A stretch of DNA of 32,404 bases from an uncultured Saprospiraceae bacterium (GTDB lineage Bacteria > Bacteroidota > Bacteroidia > Chitinophagales > Saprospiraceae): contig CAKZVJ010000099.1 in assembly GCA_937923345.1 (NCBI GenBank), positions 1-32,404 of the forward strand. The letters are read 5' to 3'. Position numbers and translations under genes: made by a program. The notes under the pieces are model-generated. The model saw only the letters and a program-made list of their open reading frames with translations, made no database searches and was not told the DNA's origin. This document shows, piece by piece, positions 15,248 through 24,891 of this stretch; position 1 is the stretch's first letter, and each line of letters opens with the position of its first letter.

Positions 15248-18200
15248 ATGAATACTGACAGAAAATTTTTACAAACACCTTGCGCTTTGTTTGCTACTAT
15301 AGCAATGTTTTTAGCGCTCCTCATTCCACCAAATTCATTAAAAGCAGAAGGATCAGTTGATTTCATCAATAACGATGGATATCGACTTTTTTATTTTGCA
15401 GAAAGACCACAGCAACTAAAAGTGTATGCCAACGCTGGCGAGTTCATCAATTTTGGTGCATCCCATGTCGGGGTGTCTGGTGGATTTATTAGCGTGTATC
15501 GTCCAGATGGGACATTGCACTCAACCTATAACAACACAGGTTCCAGTATAGGGGAAGCTATTATAAACAACAATATTGAAGAATTGAACGGCCCCACTGG
15601 TGGAGGTTCACTGCAAGGCCTAGGCTATGATCCTGGTATTGTGGAGGTTGATCCGGGTGAAGAAGGGATTTGGACGATTATGTTGGAGTATGGTTTTTAT
15701 CAATTTGCAGGATTCGACAATTTATTGAACAACGAAGCCTGGACTAGAACAGAAGATCAGCCAACTAATCGTAGGGTAGTGCTATCATGGGACATCACAA
15801 TTTCTCAAAATGCAGCTGCCAACGAAGGGGGTAATATGTTGACTGGTAGAGTATTCACCAACGAGTATCAGTCTATCTTAAACGAAAATGGGGTAACCAC
15901 CTCACCTACCTATTTCTTGTTGACGAACGAAGGATTTCAATTTCAAATTGATTATTCGGATGTAGATCCTTGGGGTTTTCAGATAAATTCAAACAATAAG
16001 GGAATTACCACTGGAGATTTGAATCCAACTTATTCCTCATTCGAGCTGAATGAAGTATTGAGATCTGCAGATGTAAATACTTTTACCAATGACCAGTTTT
16101 ATTTGTACGAGCCACAAGCTAGAGACATCAATGGCATTAGCAACAATAAGGTATTTTTCAATATTCCAGATCCGAACATGCCAGCGACGGCCTTGGTGAC
16201 GGACATCGCTAGAAATGATACCCATACCACTTGGTTATACAGTGAGGCACCTGATTATGAAATAGAAATAATTGATATTGAATTGATCGCCAACGATCCA
16301 GTTACGGGAGCAGGGCTTTCAGATGTATTGGATAGAAACAATGGTGCATTGATTACCTACAATACTAATTTGGGTGGAAATGCACAGCTTGTCATAGATA
16401 TTGATAATGACGGCATTTTTGGAAATAATAATGATCGCATTATTAATCAAACGGCTATCAATGGTGAAAACCAAATCCTATGGGATGGTTTAGACCAAAA
16501 TGGAACGACACTTCCACAGCAATTCAACCGTGCACTTGCGTACCGACTAGTAGTCAATGCAGGAGAACTACACTTGACCCTTTCAGATATCGAAAACGAT
16601 AACGGGGGAGTAAGGTTGACTAGGTTGAACGGTAACGCACCAAGCGATGAATTTTTATACGATCACTCTAGATTAGGAGAAGCTATCAGTGGTGATGGAC
16701 CGCTTCCTGAACTTACTTCTGAACCATTTACTTTTTCTAATAATTTTGGAGATTTGAAAATGTTGGACTATTGGACGTATGTAGCCAGTGTATCTACCGT
16801 TTCTTCTTTACTTTTAGATATTGTAGATGACGTAGCGATTATACCTGCGGATTCAGATGGCGATGGCATTAGAGATGATAACGATATCGATAATGACAAT
16901 GATGGTATCTTAGATCAACTAGAGATTTGCGCTGGACTTGAAGGGGGACAATGTTTCCCAAATGGATTAGATCCTGATTTTGATGAAGATTTTGATGGCG
17001 TACCCAATTACTTGGATGCCGATGATCCTGCCTTTGACTTAGGATGTGATGATGCCAATAATGATGGCATTTGTGATCAAATTTTATTTGCCTTTGATGT
17101 AGATCAAGATGGTGTACCTAATCACTTAGATTTAGACGCAGACAATGATGGTATTGTAGATATCCTAGAAGCGGATCACGACTTCCAAGACACAGATGGT
17201 AACGGTACTATTGATGGAACGGAAATGGAGTTTGGCCAGAATGGATTATTTAATCCTTTAGGATCTGATGATGATGATCTTGCTGCTGTGGTTACGTACC
17301 TGATAAATGATGCCGACGGAGATACTCATCCTGATGCCTATGATTTAGACTCAGACAACGATGGTATCTACGATGTAGCAGAAGCTAATTTTGGAGCATT
17401 TGATACAGATGAAAATGGAATGTTGGCTTCAGGGGAAGCAGGTATTTCTGTCAACGCAAATGGCCTAATTTCATTGATTGATTTGGATGAAAACGGAAAT
17501 CAAATTTTATTTCCATTAGATAATGATTCAGATCAAATTTTCAATTTTAGAGATAGAGATTCTGACAACGATGGATTGACAGATGCAATCGAAGGAAGAA
17601 ATCCAGATAGCGATGGCGACGGTGTTGTTGGTTCTGGTTCGATCACAGTGAATGAATTAGGAGTAGCAGTTTTCGTTGCTGGCGAAGCATTTACCACGCG
17701 AAGTAATATTGCGGATCATGATGGCGATGCTATCGAAGATTATAGAGATTTAGATTCTGACAATGACGGGATATTCGATGTTGCAGAAGCGCTTTTAGCG
17801 GATGCTGATAATGATGGTTTTCTTTTTACTGGCACATCAAGTATAGATCAATTCGGTATGCAAATAGCACCGGGTGCTACGCAAGCAAATTATATTGGCT
17901 TAGCTCCGGATAAAGATGGAGATACAGTAGCGAATTACTTGGATAGAGACAGTGATAACGATGGGATACACGATGTGACCGAAGCTGGTAACGAAGATCC
18001 AGAAGGAGATGGCGTTATTGGATTGGTGAGTTCTACTGATGTCAATAGTTTAGGAGTTGTGATCAGTGTTCAAAATGCAGTGGTACGTTCTACAACCGCT
18101 AATAATGATTCAGACAACTTACCTGATTTTTTAGATCTGGATGCCGACAACGATGGAATCAATGATGTTATTGAAGGAGGTAATGTAGATCCTGAAAATG

Positions 18201-21200
18201 ATGGTCAGATAGGCGTCCTAGTGAATGCATTTGGTCAAGTTGTAGAAAGCGGCCAGATAATAACTACTTCTTTTCCGAAAGATAATGACGGTGATGGCGT
18301 ACCTAATTACCACGACTTAGATAGCGATAATGACGGCTTGAATGATGTCGTAGAAGGAGGCAATCTAGATCCAGACAACGATGGTGTTGTTGGTGAAGGG
18401 AACCCGGCTACAGATATTGATGGTCAAGTTATAGGCCAAAATGGAACCAATGATTCGACTTCGTTTCCTTTAGATACGGATGGTGATGGCATTTTTGATT
18501 ATGAAGATTTGGATTCTGACAACGATGGTATTTTTGATGTCCACGAAGGTCAACTGTCTGATGAGGACAACGACGGTGTCCTTGGGGTAGGGGAAGTAGA
18601 GGTAGATGAAAATGGTCAAGTGATATTGCCTTCAGGAAGTGGAAATACTTCTAATCCTGTAGATACAGACGGAGATGGTATCCCTGATTTTAGAGATATC
18701 GACAGTGACAATGATCAAATCAACGATATGACAGAGTGCCCTAATGGTGCACCTTGTCCAGATGTAGATCAGTCAGGCATACCAGATTTTCTGGAGTCAA
18801 ATTCTATCAACTGTCCTATACCACTCGTGACGCCTACAGTAGATCATGATGACGATGTCTGTTCTACAGATATGTTGAGCCTAACGGTTAATGAGTCTTC
18901 TACATACGAAACATCATATCCTAATGCGGACATTATGTATGTGTGGACCAATGCCAATGGTCAAGAAATAATGTCGACTACTGATCCCAATTATAATATC
19001 GCAGGTGATGATCCATTACTTGTATTGCCACTTACGGTAGTAGTAATGGTTGACGAAGAATGTCAATCATCTGCTTCTGCACCAGTAGAAGTAAATGTTA
19101 TTACCACTCCCTCTGCCATAGCAAGTGCTAGTTTTGATAATGTATGTGTAGGAGGCATGGTGCAGCTATTTGCAGAGGATGTAGATGGAGCAACTTATCA
19201 GTGGTTTTTCAATACTTTCCCATTTTCTACGACGCAAAATCCAACAATTAACGCGCTCAATCAAAGTACAAATTTTGGACTTAGAGTGACCCTTGATGGC
19301 TGTGTTAGTGAATTAGGAGGTGTTTTTATTATTGCAGATGAACCCGCTATAATCGAGGCACAATTAGGAACTGGAGAATATTGTGCTGGGGAAGATGTTA
19401 TCTTTACTGCCATTAATAATAATACTGATTTACAAGGTACACTAACTTATACCCTTACAGGACCTGATGGATTGATGGTTGAAGTAGATGCTCCTGCAAA
19501 TGGTACTTTTGAATACACTTTATCCAATGTTGATTTTGTGAATGGAGGTGATTACTCCCTTGTAGTGGATAACGGAAACAATTGTGTTTCAAATGTAGAA
19601 AATTTTGATGTTTCTATTTCAGAAGGAATTGAGCAACCAGCAGTTATTGTCTCAGATGAAAATGTGTGTTCAGGAGACGATTTTATGTTGACAACTCAAA
19701 CTTATACTGGGCCAAATGTTGAATATTCATGGATATTGAATGGTACGTTGATTACAACAACCAGCAGCCCAGAATTTATGGTCAATAATGCTACTGCTGC
19801 CAACGTAGGAAATTACCAGGTACAGGTAAGTACGGGAATATGTGGGACTTCAACTTCTCCTTCTGTTTTTGTATCCTTAACCGATACCTCTATTTTGCCA
19901 GAAATAGAAAGTAATTTGACTTCTGAAAATGCATGTGAAGGCCAAGTTGTAAATCTAAGAATTACGGATATTACTCCTGAGACTATTTATACTTGGTTTG
20001 ATCCATCTGGAAATACTATCGCGACTAATGTTACAGAAATTGATATTGTAAATATTCAGGCTTCGGATGCTGGTATCTATACAGTGGAAGCCAATATCAA
20101 TGGTTGCGCTATTAGAACTGATCAGGAAGAGATTGAAGTTTCTGAAGGATTAGAAACACCTGATTTTGATTCTAACTCAATTTCAACTTGCGCAGGAGAA
20201 GATGTGAGTATTGTGATCAATAACTTTACTAGTAGTACTTCTACTACTTACAGTTGGTTTACAAGTAATGATGTTCTGTTTACACAAACTACTACTCCGG
20301 TATTGGTCTTCACCGATGTGGATGCATCTATAAATGATGGTTATTATGTGGTAGCCGAAGAGGGAGAGTGTGTATCTTCAGCTTCTACCACTTTTAATGT
20401 AACGGTAATAGCTCCACCTAATGAGATGGCAGATGCAGGTCAAGATATGGCCTTATGTCAAACTACTGTAGTCAACTTATCTGCAAGCGCACCGAGTCAA
20501 GGAACAGGATCTTGGACGGGTGCTAACGGCACTATTGTAGATGCCAATAATCCGACTACCCAAATAAATAATTTAGCTATAGGAGATAATATGTTCATCT
20601 GGTCATTGAGTGCCAATGGCTGTATGAATTATAGTACAGATACAGTTATTGTTTCAGTAAGTGATATCCCAAATGAGACAGCTACTATATTTAATACGGA
20701 ATCCTCTATCTGTTCTTCTGAGGCTAATAATATAATACTTTCTGCAGATGAGCCAAATCAATCTACTGGTCAGTGGATATTGATTTCAGGACCATCGAAT
20801 GCTACATTTACGGATGAGACTTTGTCATTCACTTCTGTAGATGGACTAGTACCTGGTACTTATGAAGTAGCTTGGCAATTAAACTCTGCAGCATGTGGCG
20901 TATTTAGTACAGATAGTTATACGTTTACTATAGATGCTTTACCTACCGATAATGCAGATGCAGGACCAGACCAAAGTTTCTGTCAAGGCGCTATGGTTAC
21001 TACTTTGGCGAATGCTCCAAGTGCTGGTATGGGGACTTGGTCGAGTAATACGGGAGCAATCTTTTCAGATATAAATGATCCTAATGCTTCTGTTTCAGGT
21101 TTAGCTATAGGTGTAAATGTATTGACTTGGACTTTATCAAATGAATCTTGCCAAGCTTATGATGTTGATGAAACAGTTGTTGAGATATCTACATCACCAA

Positions 21201-23845
21201 ATGAAGAGGCTACGGTATTAGCCAACACTATTAGAATTTGTGAAGGCGCTGATTTGAATCTTGAAGCAGTTGCCCCTAGTAACTCAAATGGTGCTTGGAC
21301 ACAGGTGTCAGGAGCGCAAGCAAGTATTGCTACACCAAATTCAAATAATACGAGTATTAATTATTCAACAACTGGATCTTACACTTTTGTATGGGAATTA
21401 TCTACGGATGATTGTGGTGCATTTAGCACTGCTAATGTAGAAGTGGTTATAGATGAATTGCCCACGCAAGTGGCAGATGCTGGTGTAGATCAAACTATAT
21501 GCGGTAGTCAAATAAATTTAAACGCTGAGGGCATTAGTGTAGGAGAAGGTTTTTGGACATCCACATCTGGAAATATTATAGATCCAAGTAGTAACAATAC
21601 TACAGTCACTGATATACCTGCTGGTACACATACTTTTACTTGGACACTTTCAAATGGGGCTTGCGAGGATTACTCTAGTGATCAAGTAACTATAGTTACG
21701 AGTGAGTCGCCAAATGAAACTGCTCAGGTTGTAAATGATGTGGTAGACATATGCGCTGATGCAAACACTATAGTAAGTTTGAACGCAATTGCACCAACTA
21801 TGTCGGCTGGTGTTTGGACTCAAATTGATGGACCAAATACAACGACTATTTTAAACGCTTCAAATGAAACAGCTACTGCTACAGGTTTGATGGTAGGACA
21901 ATATACTTACGCATGGACATTAAGTGCAGTTGGTTGTGTAGATTTTAGTACAGCTACCTTTATAGTAAATGTTATAGAGGTGCCTACAAACCAAGTGGCT
22001 GATGCAGGAAGTGATATAGAGATATGCGGAACAGAAGTTAATTTATCTGCAAACACCGTTACTGTTGGGCAGGGTGTTTGGACATCTACTGCGGGTGATA
22101 TTATTGATGCAAATGATCCTAATACAACAGTAAATAATTTGCCTCCAGGAGTACACACTTTTACTTGGTCTTTGTCTATTGGGCAATGCGAGAATTATTC
22201 TACAGATCAGGTTACTGTCATTACAAGTGATGAACCCAATGAGATGGCTGAAGTTGTTAATGATCTTGTACAAATTTGTGCAGATTTTAGCACCAATAAT
22301 GTAAGTCTAGTGGCAGTTACACCAAATACGTCTACTGGATTTTGGACACAAGTAAGTGGTCCAATTGCTGGAAGTATTGATGATCCAACAAGTGAAAATA
22401 CCACTGTTTCCGATTTAGTAGCGGGAGAGTATACCTTCACTTGGACTTTGAGTAATGGTGCATGTGAAGACTTTAGTACAGCCTTGGTTACTGTACAAGT
22501 TGATGAAATTCCTATGAATGAAGTGGCGAATGCAGGATTAGATCGAAATGTTTGTTCTGTATCTAGTATGAACCTCAACGCTACTATGCCTTCAGTTGGA
22601 ACAGGTGCTTGGACGATATTTAATACAGTTGGTGCTAGTGTGATTGATGTCAATGATCCTAACACTGAAGTAATATTGGTAGAAGGACAAAACACTTTTG
22701 TATGGTCATTATCTAATGGCGGATGTCAAAATTATCAAACGGATACTGTCTTCGTTTTTGTAAATACGCCTGTTGATGAAGCAGTAGTGCTTACCAACGA
22801 TGTCAATATTTGTGAATCGGATGTCAACGGAGTTACTTTAAACGCGGGACAAGTAAATACCGCAATGGGAGTTTGGACTCAGGTTACTGGACCAAACAAT
22901 GCGACCATCGATAATCCTAATAACAATGAAGTTAATGTAACGGATTTGATGCCTGGAACTTACAGCTTTCAATGGACCTTGTCAGACGGTATATGTACAG
23001 ACTATGATAGTGATTTTGTATCAGTTGTCATTTCTGCATTACCAGATGAAGTAGCCAATGTAGCTCAAGATGAAATCGTTGTTTGCAGCTCTTCTGAGAC
23101 TATTTTGACTGCCGGAACACCTACCGAAAGTATGGGCGTTTGGTCAACTGACGGCTCGAGTACTATTGTAACGGCTAATTCAGAATCAACTGCAGTAAAC
23201 AGTTTACAACCTGGTGCGAATGAGTTTACTTGGACATTGAGTAGTGGAAACTGTATTGACTTCTCAACGGCTTCAATTACTGTATTTGTCGAAGACGGTA
23301 TTGCTGCCGTAAATGATACCTATTCTATTGAAGGTGGAACAATCTTGACTGATGAGAATGTATTAGATAATGAAAGTTTCAATGGTAATACAGATTGGAC
23401 AGTTGCTCTTGCGGGTAATTTTCCTGAAGTAATTTTCAATAATGATGGGGTATTTACTTTTACTCCAGCGGCCGGTTTTTCTGGTGCATATACTTTTGAA
23501 TATGAAGTCTGTGATATCTCTTGTGATGTTTGTGAGCGAGCAACTGTAAGTATAGACGTTGCTCCTGAGCCAACATTAGATTGTGTAGTTCCAAATGTAC
23601 TTACTCCTAATAACGATGATAAAAATGATGCTTTAATAATTGATTGTGCAAATCAGTTTCAGAATAACATTATCCAGATTTTCAATAGATGGGGAGATAA
23701 GGTTCATGAACAAGTAACTTATCAAAACGATTGGAGAGGAACTTATAATGGGGATGATTTACCAGCTGGGACCTATTTCTATATATTTAAGAAGGACCAA
23801 AATGACAGCGAAGCAATCACCGGGTATATTACTATTATTAGATAA
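15248..23845 (+). CDS. Giant T9SS type B adhesin with TSP3 and Ig-like repeats
   Basis: A 2865-aa surface protein. Domains in order: signal peptide (1-34); an N-terminal beta-rich region (about 35-530) with a FlgD-like ILWDGLDQNG segment; eleven thrombospondin type 3-like units (about 535-1180), each built on DSDNDGI/DxDGDG calcium-binding loops; five or six Ig/PKD-like domains (about 1180-1720) with paired cysteines; eleven modules of 83-92 residues (1725-2684) alternating between two subtypes; a cadherin-like domain beginning AAVNDTYSIEGG; and a C-terminal gliding-motility-associated domain (CHU_C, about 2778-2865) starting VPNVLTPNNDDKNDAL and ending GYITIIR. This tail directs export by T9SS and attachment to the surface. 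The PorP/SprF gene 40 bp downstream is its likely partner. It probably mediates adhesion or gliding. Confidence 0.93.
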   Translation: MNTDRKFLQTPCALFATIAMFLALLIPPNSLKAEGSVDFINNDGYRLFYFAERPQQLKVYANAGEFINFGASHVGVSGGFISVYRPDGTLHSTYNNTGSSIGEAIINNNIEELNGPTGGGSLQGLGYDPGIVEVDPGEEGIWTIMLEYGFYQFAGFDNLLNNEAWTRTEDQPTNRRVVLSWDITISQNAAANEGGNMLTGRVFTNEYQSILNENGVTTSPTYFLLTNEGFQFQIDYSDVDPWGFQINSNNKGITTGDLNPTYSSFELNEVLRSADVNTFTNDQFYLYEPQARDINGISNNKVFFNIPDPNMPATALVTDIARNDTHTTWLYSEAPDYEIEIIDIELIANDPVTGAGLSDVLDRNNGALITYNTNLGGNAQLVIDIDNDGIFGNNNDRIINQTAINGENQILWDGLDQNGTTLPQQFNRALAYRLVVNAGELHLTLSDIENDNGGVRLTRLNGNAPSDEFLYDHSRLGEAISGDGPLPELTSEPFTFSNNFGDLKMLDYWTYVASVSTVSSLLLDIVDDVAIIPADSDGDGIRDDNDIDNDNDGILDQLEICAGLEGGQCFPNGLDPDFDEDFDGVPNYLDADDPAFDLGCDDANNDGICDQILFAFDVDQDGVPNHLDLDADNDGIVDILEADHDFQDTDGNGTIDGTEMEFGQNGLFNPLGSDDDDLAAVVTYLINDADGDTHPDAYDLDSDNDGIYDVAEANFGAFDTDENGMLASGEAGISVNANGLISLIDLDENGNQILFPLDNDSDQIFNFRDRDSDNDGLTDAIEGRNPDSDGDGVVGSGSITVNELGVAVFVAGEAFTTRSNIADHDGDAIEDYRDLDSDNDGIFDVAEALLADADNDGFLFTGTSSIDQFGMQIAPGATQANYIGLAPDKDGDTVANYLDRDSDNDGIHDVTEAGNEDPEGDGVIGLVSSTDVNSLGVVISVQNAVVRSTTANNDSDNLPDFLDLDADNDGINDVIEGGNVDPENDGQIGVLVNAFGQVVESGQIITTSFPKDNDGDGVPNYHDLDSDNDGLNDVVEGGNLDPDNDGVVGEGNPATDIDGQVIGQNGTNDSTSFPLDTDGDGIFDYEDLDSDNDGIFDVHEGQLSDEDNDGVLGVGEVEVDENGQVILPSGSGNTSNPVDTDGDGIPDFRDIDSDNDQINDMTECPNGAPCPDVDQSGIPDFLESNSINCPIPLVTPTVDHDDDVCSTDMLSLTVNESSTYETSYPNADIMYVWTNANGQEIMSTTDPNYNIAGDDPLLVLPLTVVVMVDEECQSSASAPVEVNVITTPSAIASASFDNVCVGGMVQLFAEDVDGATYQWFFNTFPFSTTQNPTINALNQSTNFGLRVTLDGCVSELGGVFIIADEPAIIEAQLGTGEYCAGEDVIFTAINNNTDLQGTLTYTLTGPDGLMVEVDAPANGTFEYTLSNVDFVNGGDYSLVVDNGNNCVSNVENFDVSISEGIEQPAVIVSDENVCSGDDFMLTTQTYTGPNVEYSWILNGTLITTTSSPEFMVNNATAANVGNYQVQVSTGICGTSTSPSVFVSLTDTSILPEIESNLTSENACEGQVVNLRITDITPETIYTWFDPSGNTIATNVTEIDIVNIQASDAGIYTVEANINGCAIRTDQEEIEVSEGLETPDFDSNSISTCAGEDVSIVINNFTSSTSTTYSWFTSNDVLFTQTTTPVLVFTDVDASINDGYYVVAEEGECVSSASTTFNVTVIAPPNEMADAGQDMALCQTTVVNLSASAPSQGTGSWTGANGTIVDANNPTTQINNLAIGDNMFIWSLSANGCMNYSTDTVIVSVSDIPNETATIFNTESSICSSEANNIILSADEPNQSTGQWILISGPSNATFTDETLSFTSVDGLVPGTYEVAWQLNSAACGVFSTDSYTFTIDALPTDNADAGPDQSFCQGAMVTTLANAPSAGMGTWSSNTGAIFSDINDPNASVSGLAIGVNVLTWTLSNESCQAYDVDETVVEISTSPNEEATVLANTIRICEGADLNLEAVAPSNSNGAWTQVSGAQASIATPNSNNTSINYSTTGSYTFVWELSTDDCGAFSTANVEVVIDELPTQVADAGVDQTICGSQINLNAEGISVGEGFWTSTSGNIIDPSSNNTTVTDIPAGTHTFTWTLSNGACEDYSSDQVTIVTSESPNETAQVVNDVVDICADANTIVSLNAIAPTMSAGVWTQIDGPNTTTILNASNETATATGLMVGQYTYAWTLSAVGCVDFSTATFIVNVIEVPTNQVADAGSDIEICGTEVNLSANTVTVGQGVWTSTAGDIIDANDPNTTVNNLPPGVHTFTWSLSIGQCENYSTDQVTVITSDEPNEMAEVVNDLVQICADFSTNNVSLVAVTPNTSTGFWTQVSGPIAGSIDDPTSENTTVSDLVAGEYTFTWTLSNGACEDFSTALVTVQVDEIPMNEVANAGLDRNVCSVSSMNLNATMPSVGTGAWTIFNTVGASVIDVNDPNTEVILVEGQNTFVWSLSNGGCQNYQTDTVFVFVNTPVDEAVVLTNDVNICESDVNGVTLNAGQVNTAMGVWTQVTGPNNATIDNPNNNEVNVTDLMPGTYSFQWTLSDGICTDYDSDFVSVVISALPDEVANVAQDEIVVCSSSETILTAGTPTESMGVWSTDGSSTIVTANSESTAVNSLQPGANEFTWTLSSGNCIDFSTASITVFVEDGIAAVNDTYSIEGGTILTDENVLDNESFNGNTDWTVALAGNFPEVIFNNDGVFTFTPAAGFSGAYTFEYEVCDISCDVCERATVSIDVAPEPTLDCVVPNVLTPNNDDKNDALIIDCANQFQNNIIQIFNRWGDKVHEQVTYQNDWRGTYNGDDLPAGTYFYIFKKDQNDSEAITGYITIIR

Positions 23846-23885
23846 TCTGTAATTACCAATTTGTAAATCAATAAGAAATATTATC

Positions 23886-24800
23886 ATGATGAATAGAATA
23901 GTTATTATATTAATTTTTATGCTTGGATTTTTCTTTCAAGCAGAGGCCCAACATAGCCCTCAGTTCACGCACTTTATGTTTAATAAATTGATCTATAATC
24001 CTGCATATGCTGGAGATCGAGAAGCACTTGCAGCTTCCGCAGTTTATCGTAATCAGTGGTTAGGTATTGAAGGTGCTCCAACGACTTTAAATTTTAATGT
24101 ACATACTCCATTCGCTGGAGAAAGAGCTGGTATTGGACTTTCAGTGGTAGCTGACAAAATAGGTGCGGTGAATACAACCTTCGCTAATCTCTCGTATAAC
24201 TACAGAGTCCCAGTTGGGGAAACAGCTAAGTTGAGTGTCGGTATTTCAGGTAGACTAGAGCATGGCAGGTTTGATGTTAGTGAGATTGATGCTTACGATA
24301 CAGATGACGTTTTTATTCAAAGCGAATTAGATAATACCATTCAAGCAAATTTTGGAGCAGGTGTATTTCTATCTGGGAAAAACTATTACGTAGGCGTATC
24401 TGTCCCAACCGTTCTGCAAAATAGCCTTTATTCAGAAGTTGGTTTTGCGTCAGCTTTCAGAACCTACTACGCCATGGGTGCGGTCATACTTAACGTATCT
24501 GATAACGTAAAATTCAAGCCTTCTGTGCTATTGAGTATCAATCAGAGTGCTCCTTTTGATATGGATCTGAATGCTAGTTTTTTATTGATGGATGCATTTT
24601 GGATAGGAGCTACTTGGAGATTAGATGACTCTGTAGATGCTCTGATTCAGTATCAATTTACTCCAAATCTCAGGGGAGGAATGGCTTTTGACTTTACTAC
24701 TTCAGAGTTGAGCAATTATACTGCTGGAGGGTATGAGTTTATGATTGAATACATTTTTTCAAAAGAAACAAAACAGCTAAAGAATATCAGATACTTCTAA
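23886..24800 (+). CDS. PorP/SprF family outer-membrane protein
   Basis: A 304-aa protein with signal peptide (cleavage near AEAQ), then the family opening HSPQFTHFMFNKLIYNPAYAG and RNQWLGIEGAPTTLNFNVHTPF. The remainder alternates amphipathic beta strands as expected for a small outer-membrane barrel, with the family-typical GIGLSVVADKIG. SprF in Flavobacterium johnsoniae is needed for secretion and surface attachment of the type B substrate encoded beside it. Here it follows the 2865-aa adhesin by 40 bp and precedes an OmpA-like gene by 91 bp, so the three are probably one operon. It is best read as the dedicated partner of that adhesin. Confidence 0.93.
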   Translation: MMNRIVIILIFMLGFFFQAEAQHSPQFTHFMFNKLIYNPAYAGDREALAASAVYRNQWLGIEGAPTTLNFNVHTPFAGERAGIGLSVVADKIGAVNTTFANLSYNYRVPVGETAKLSVGISGRLEHGRFDVSEIDAYDTDDVFIQSELDNTIQANFGAGVFLSGKNYYVGVSVPTVLQNSLYSEVGFASAFRTYYAMGAVILNVSDNVKFKPSVLLSINQSAPFDMDLNASFLLMDAFWIGATWRLDDSVDALIQYQFTPNLRGGMAFDFTTSELSNYTAGGYEFMIEYIFSKETKQLKNIRYF

Positions 24801-24891
24801 AGGTATTGGAGACTTAAATATGAACAAGATGGATAGTAGACATTTTGTTCTTTGAATAAAATTAAATAGAAGCATTAAAAAATTACAATCG

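Noticed and set aside
22207-22695. 162-codon minus-strand ORF inside the giant adhesin
   Set aside because: It is antisense to the repeat region and its length reflects the biased codon composition of the repeats; no family resemblance.
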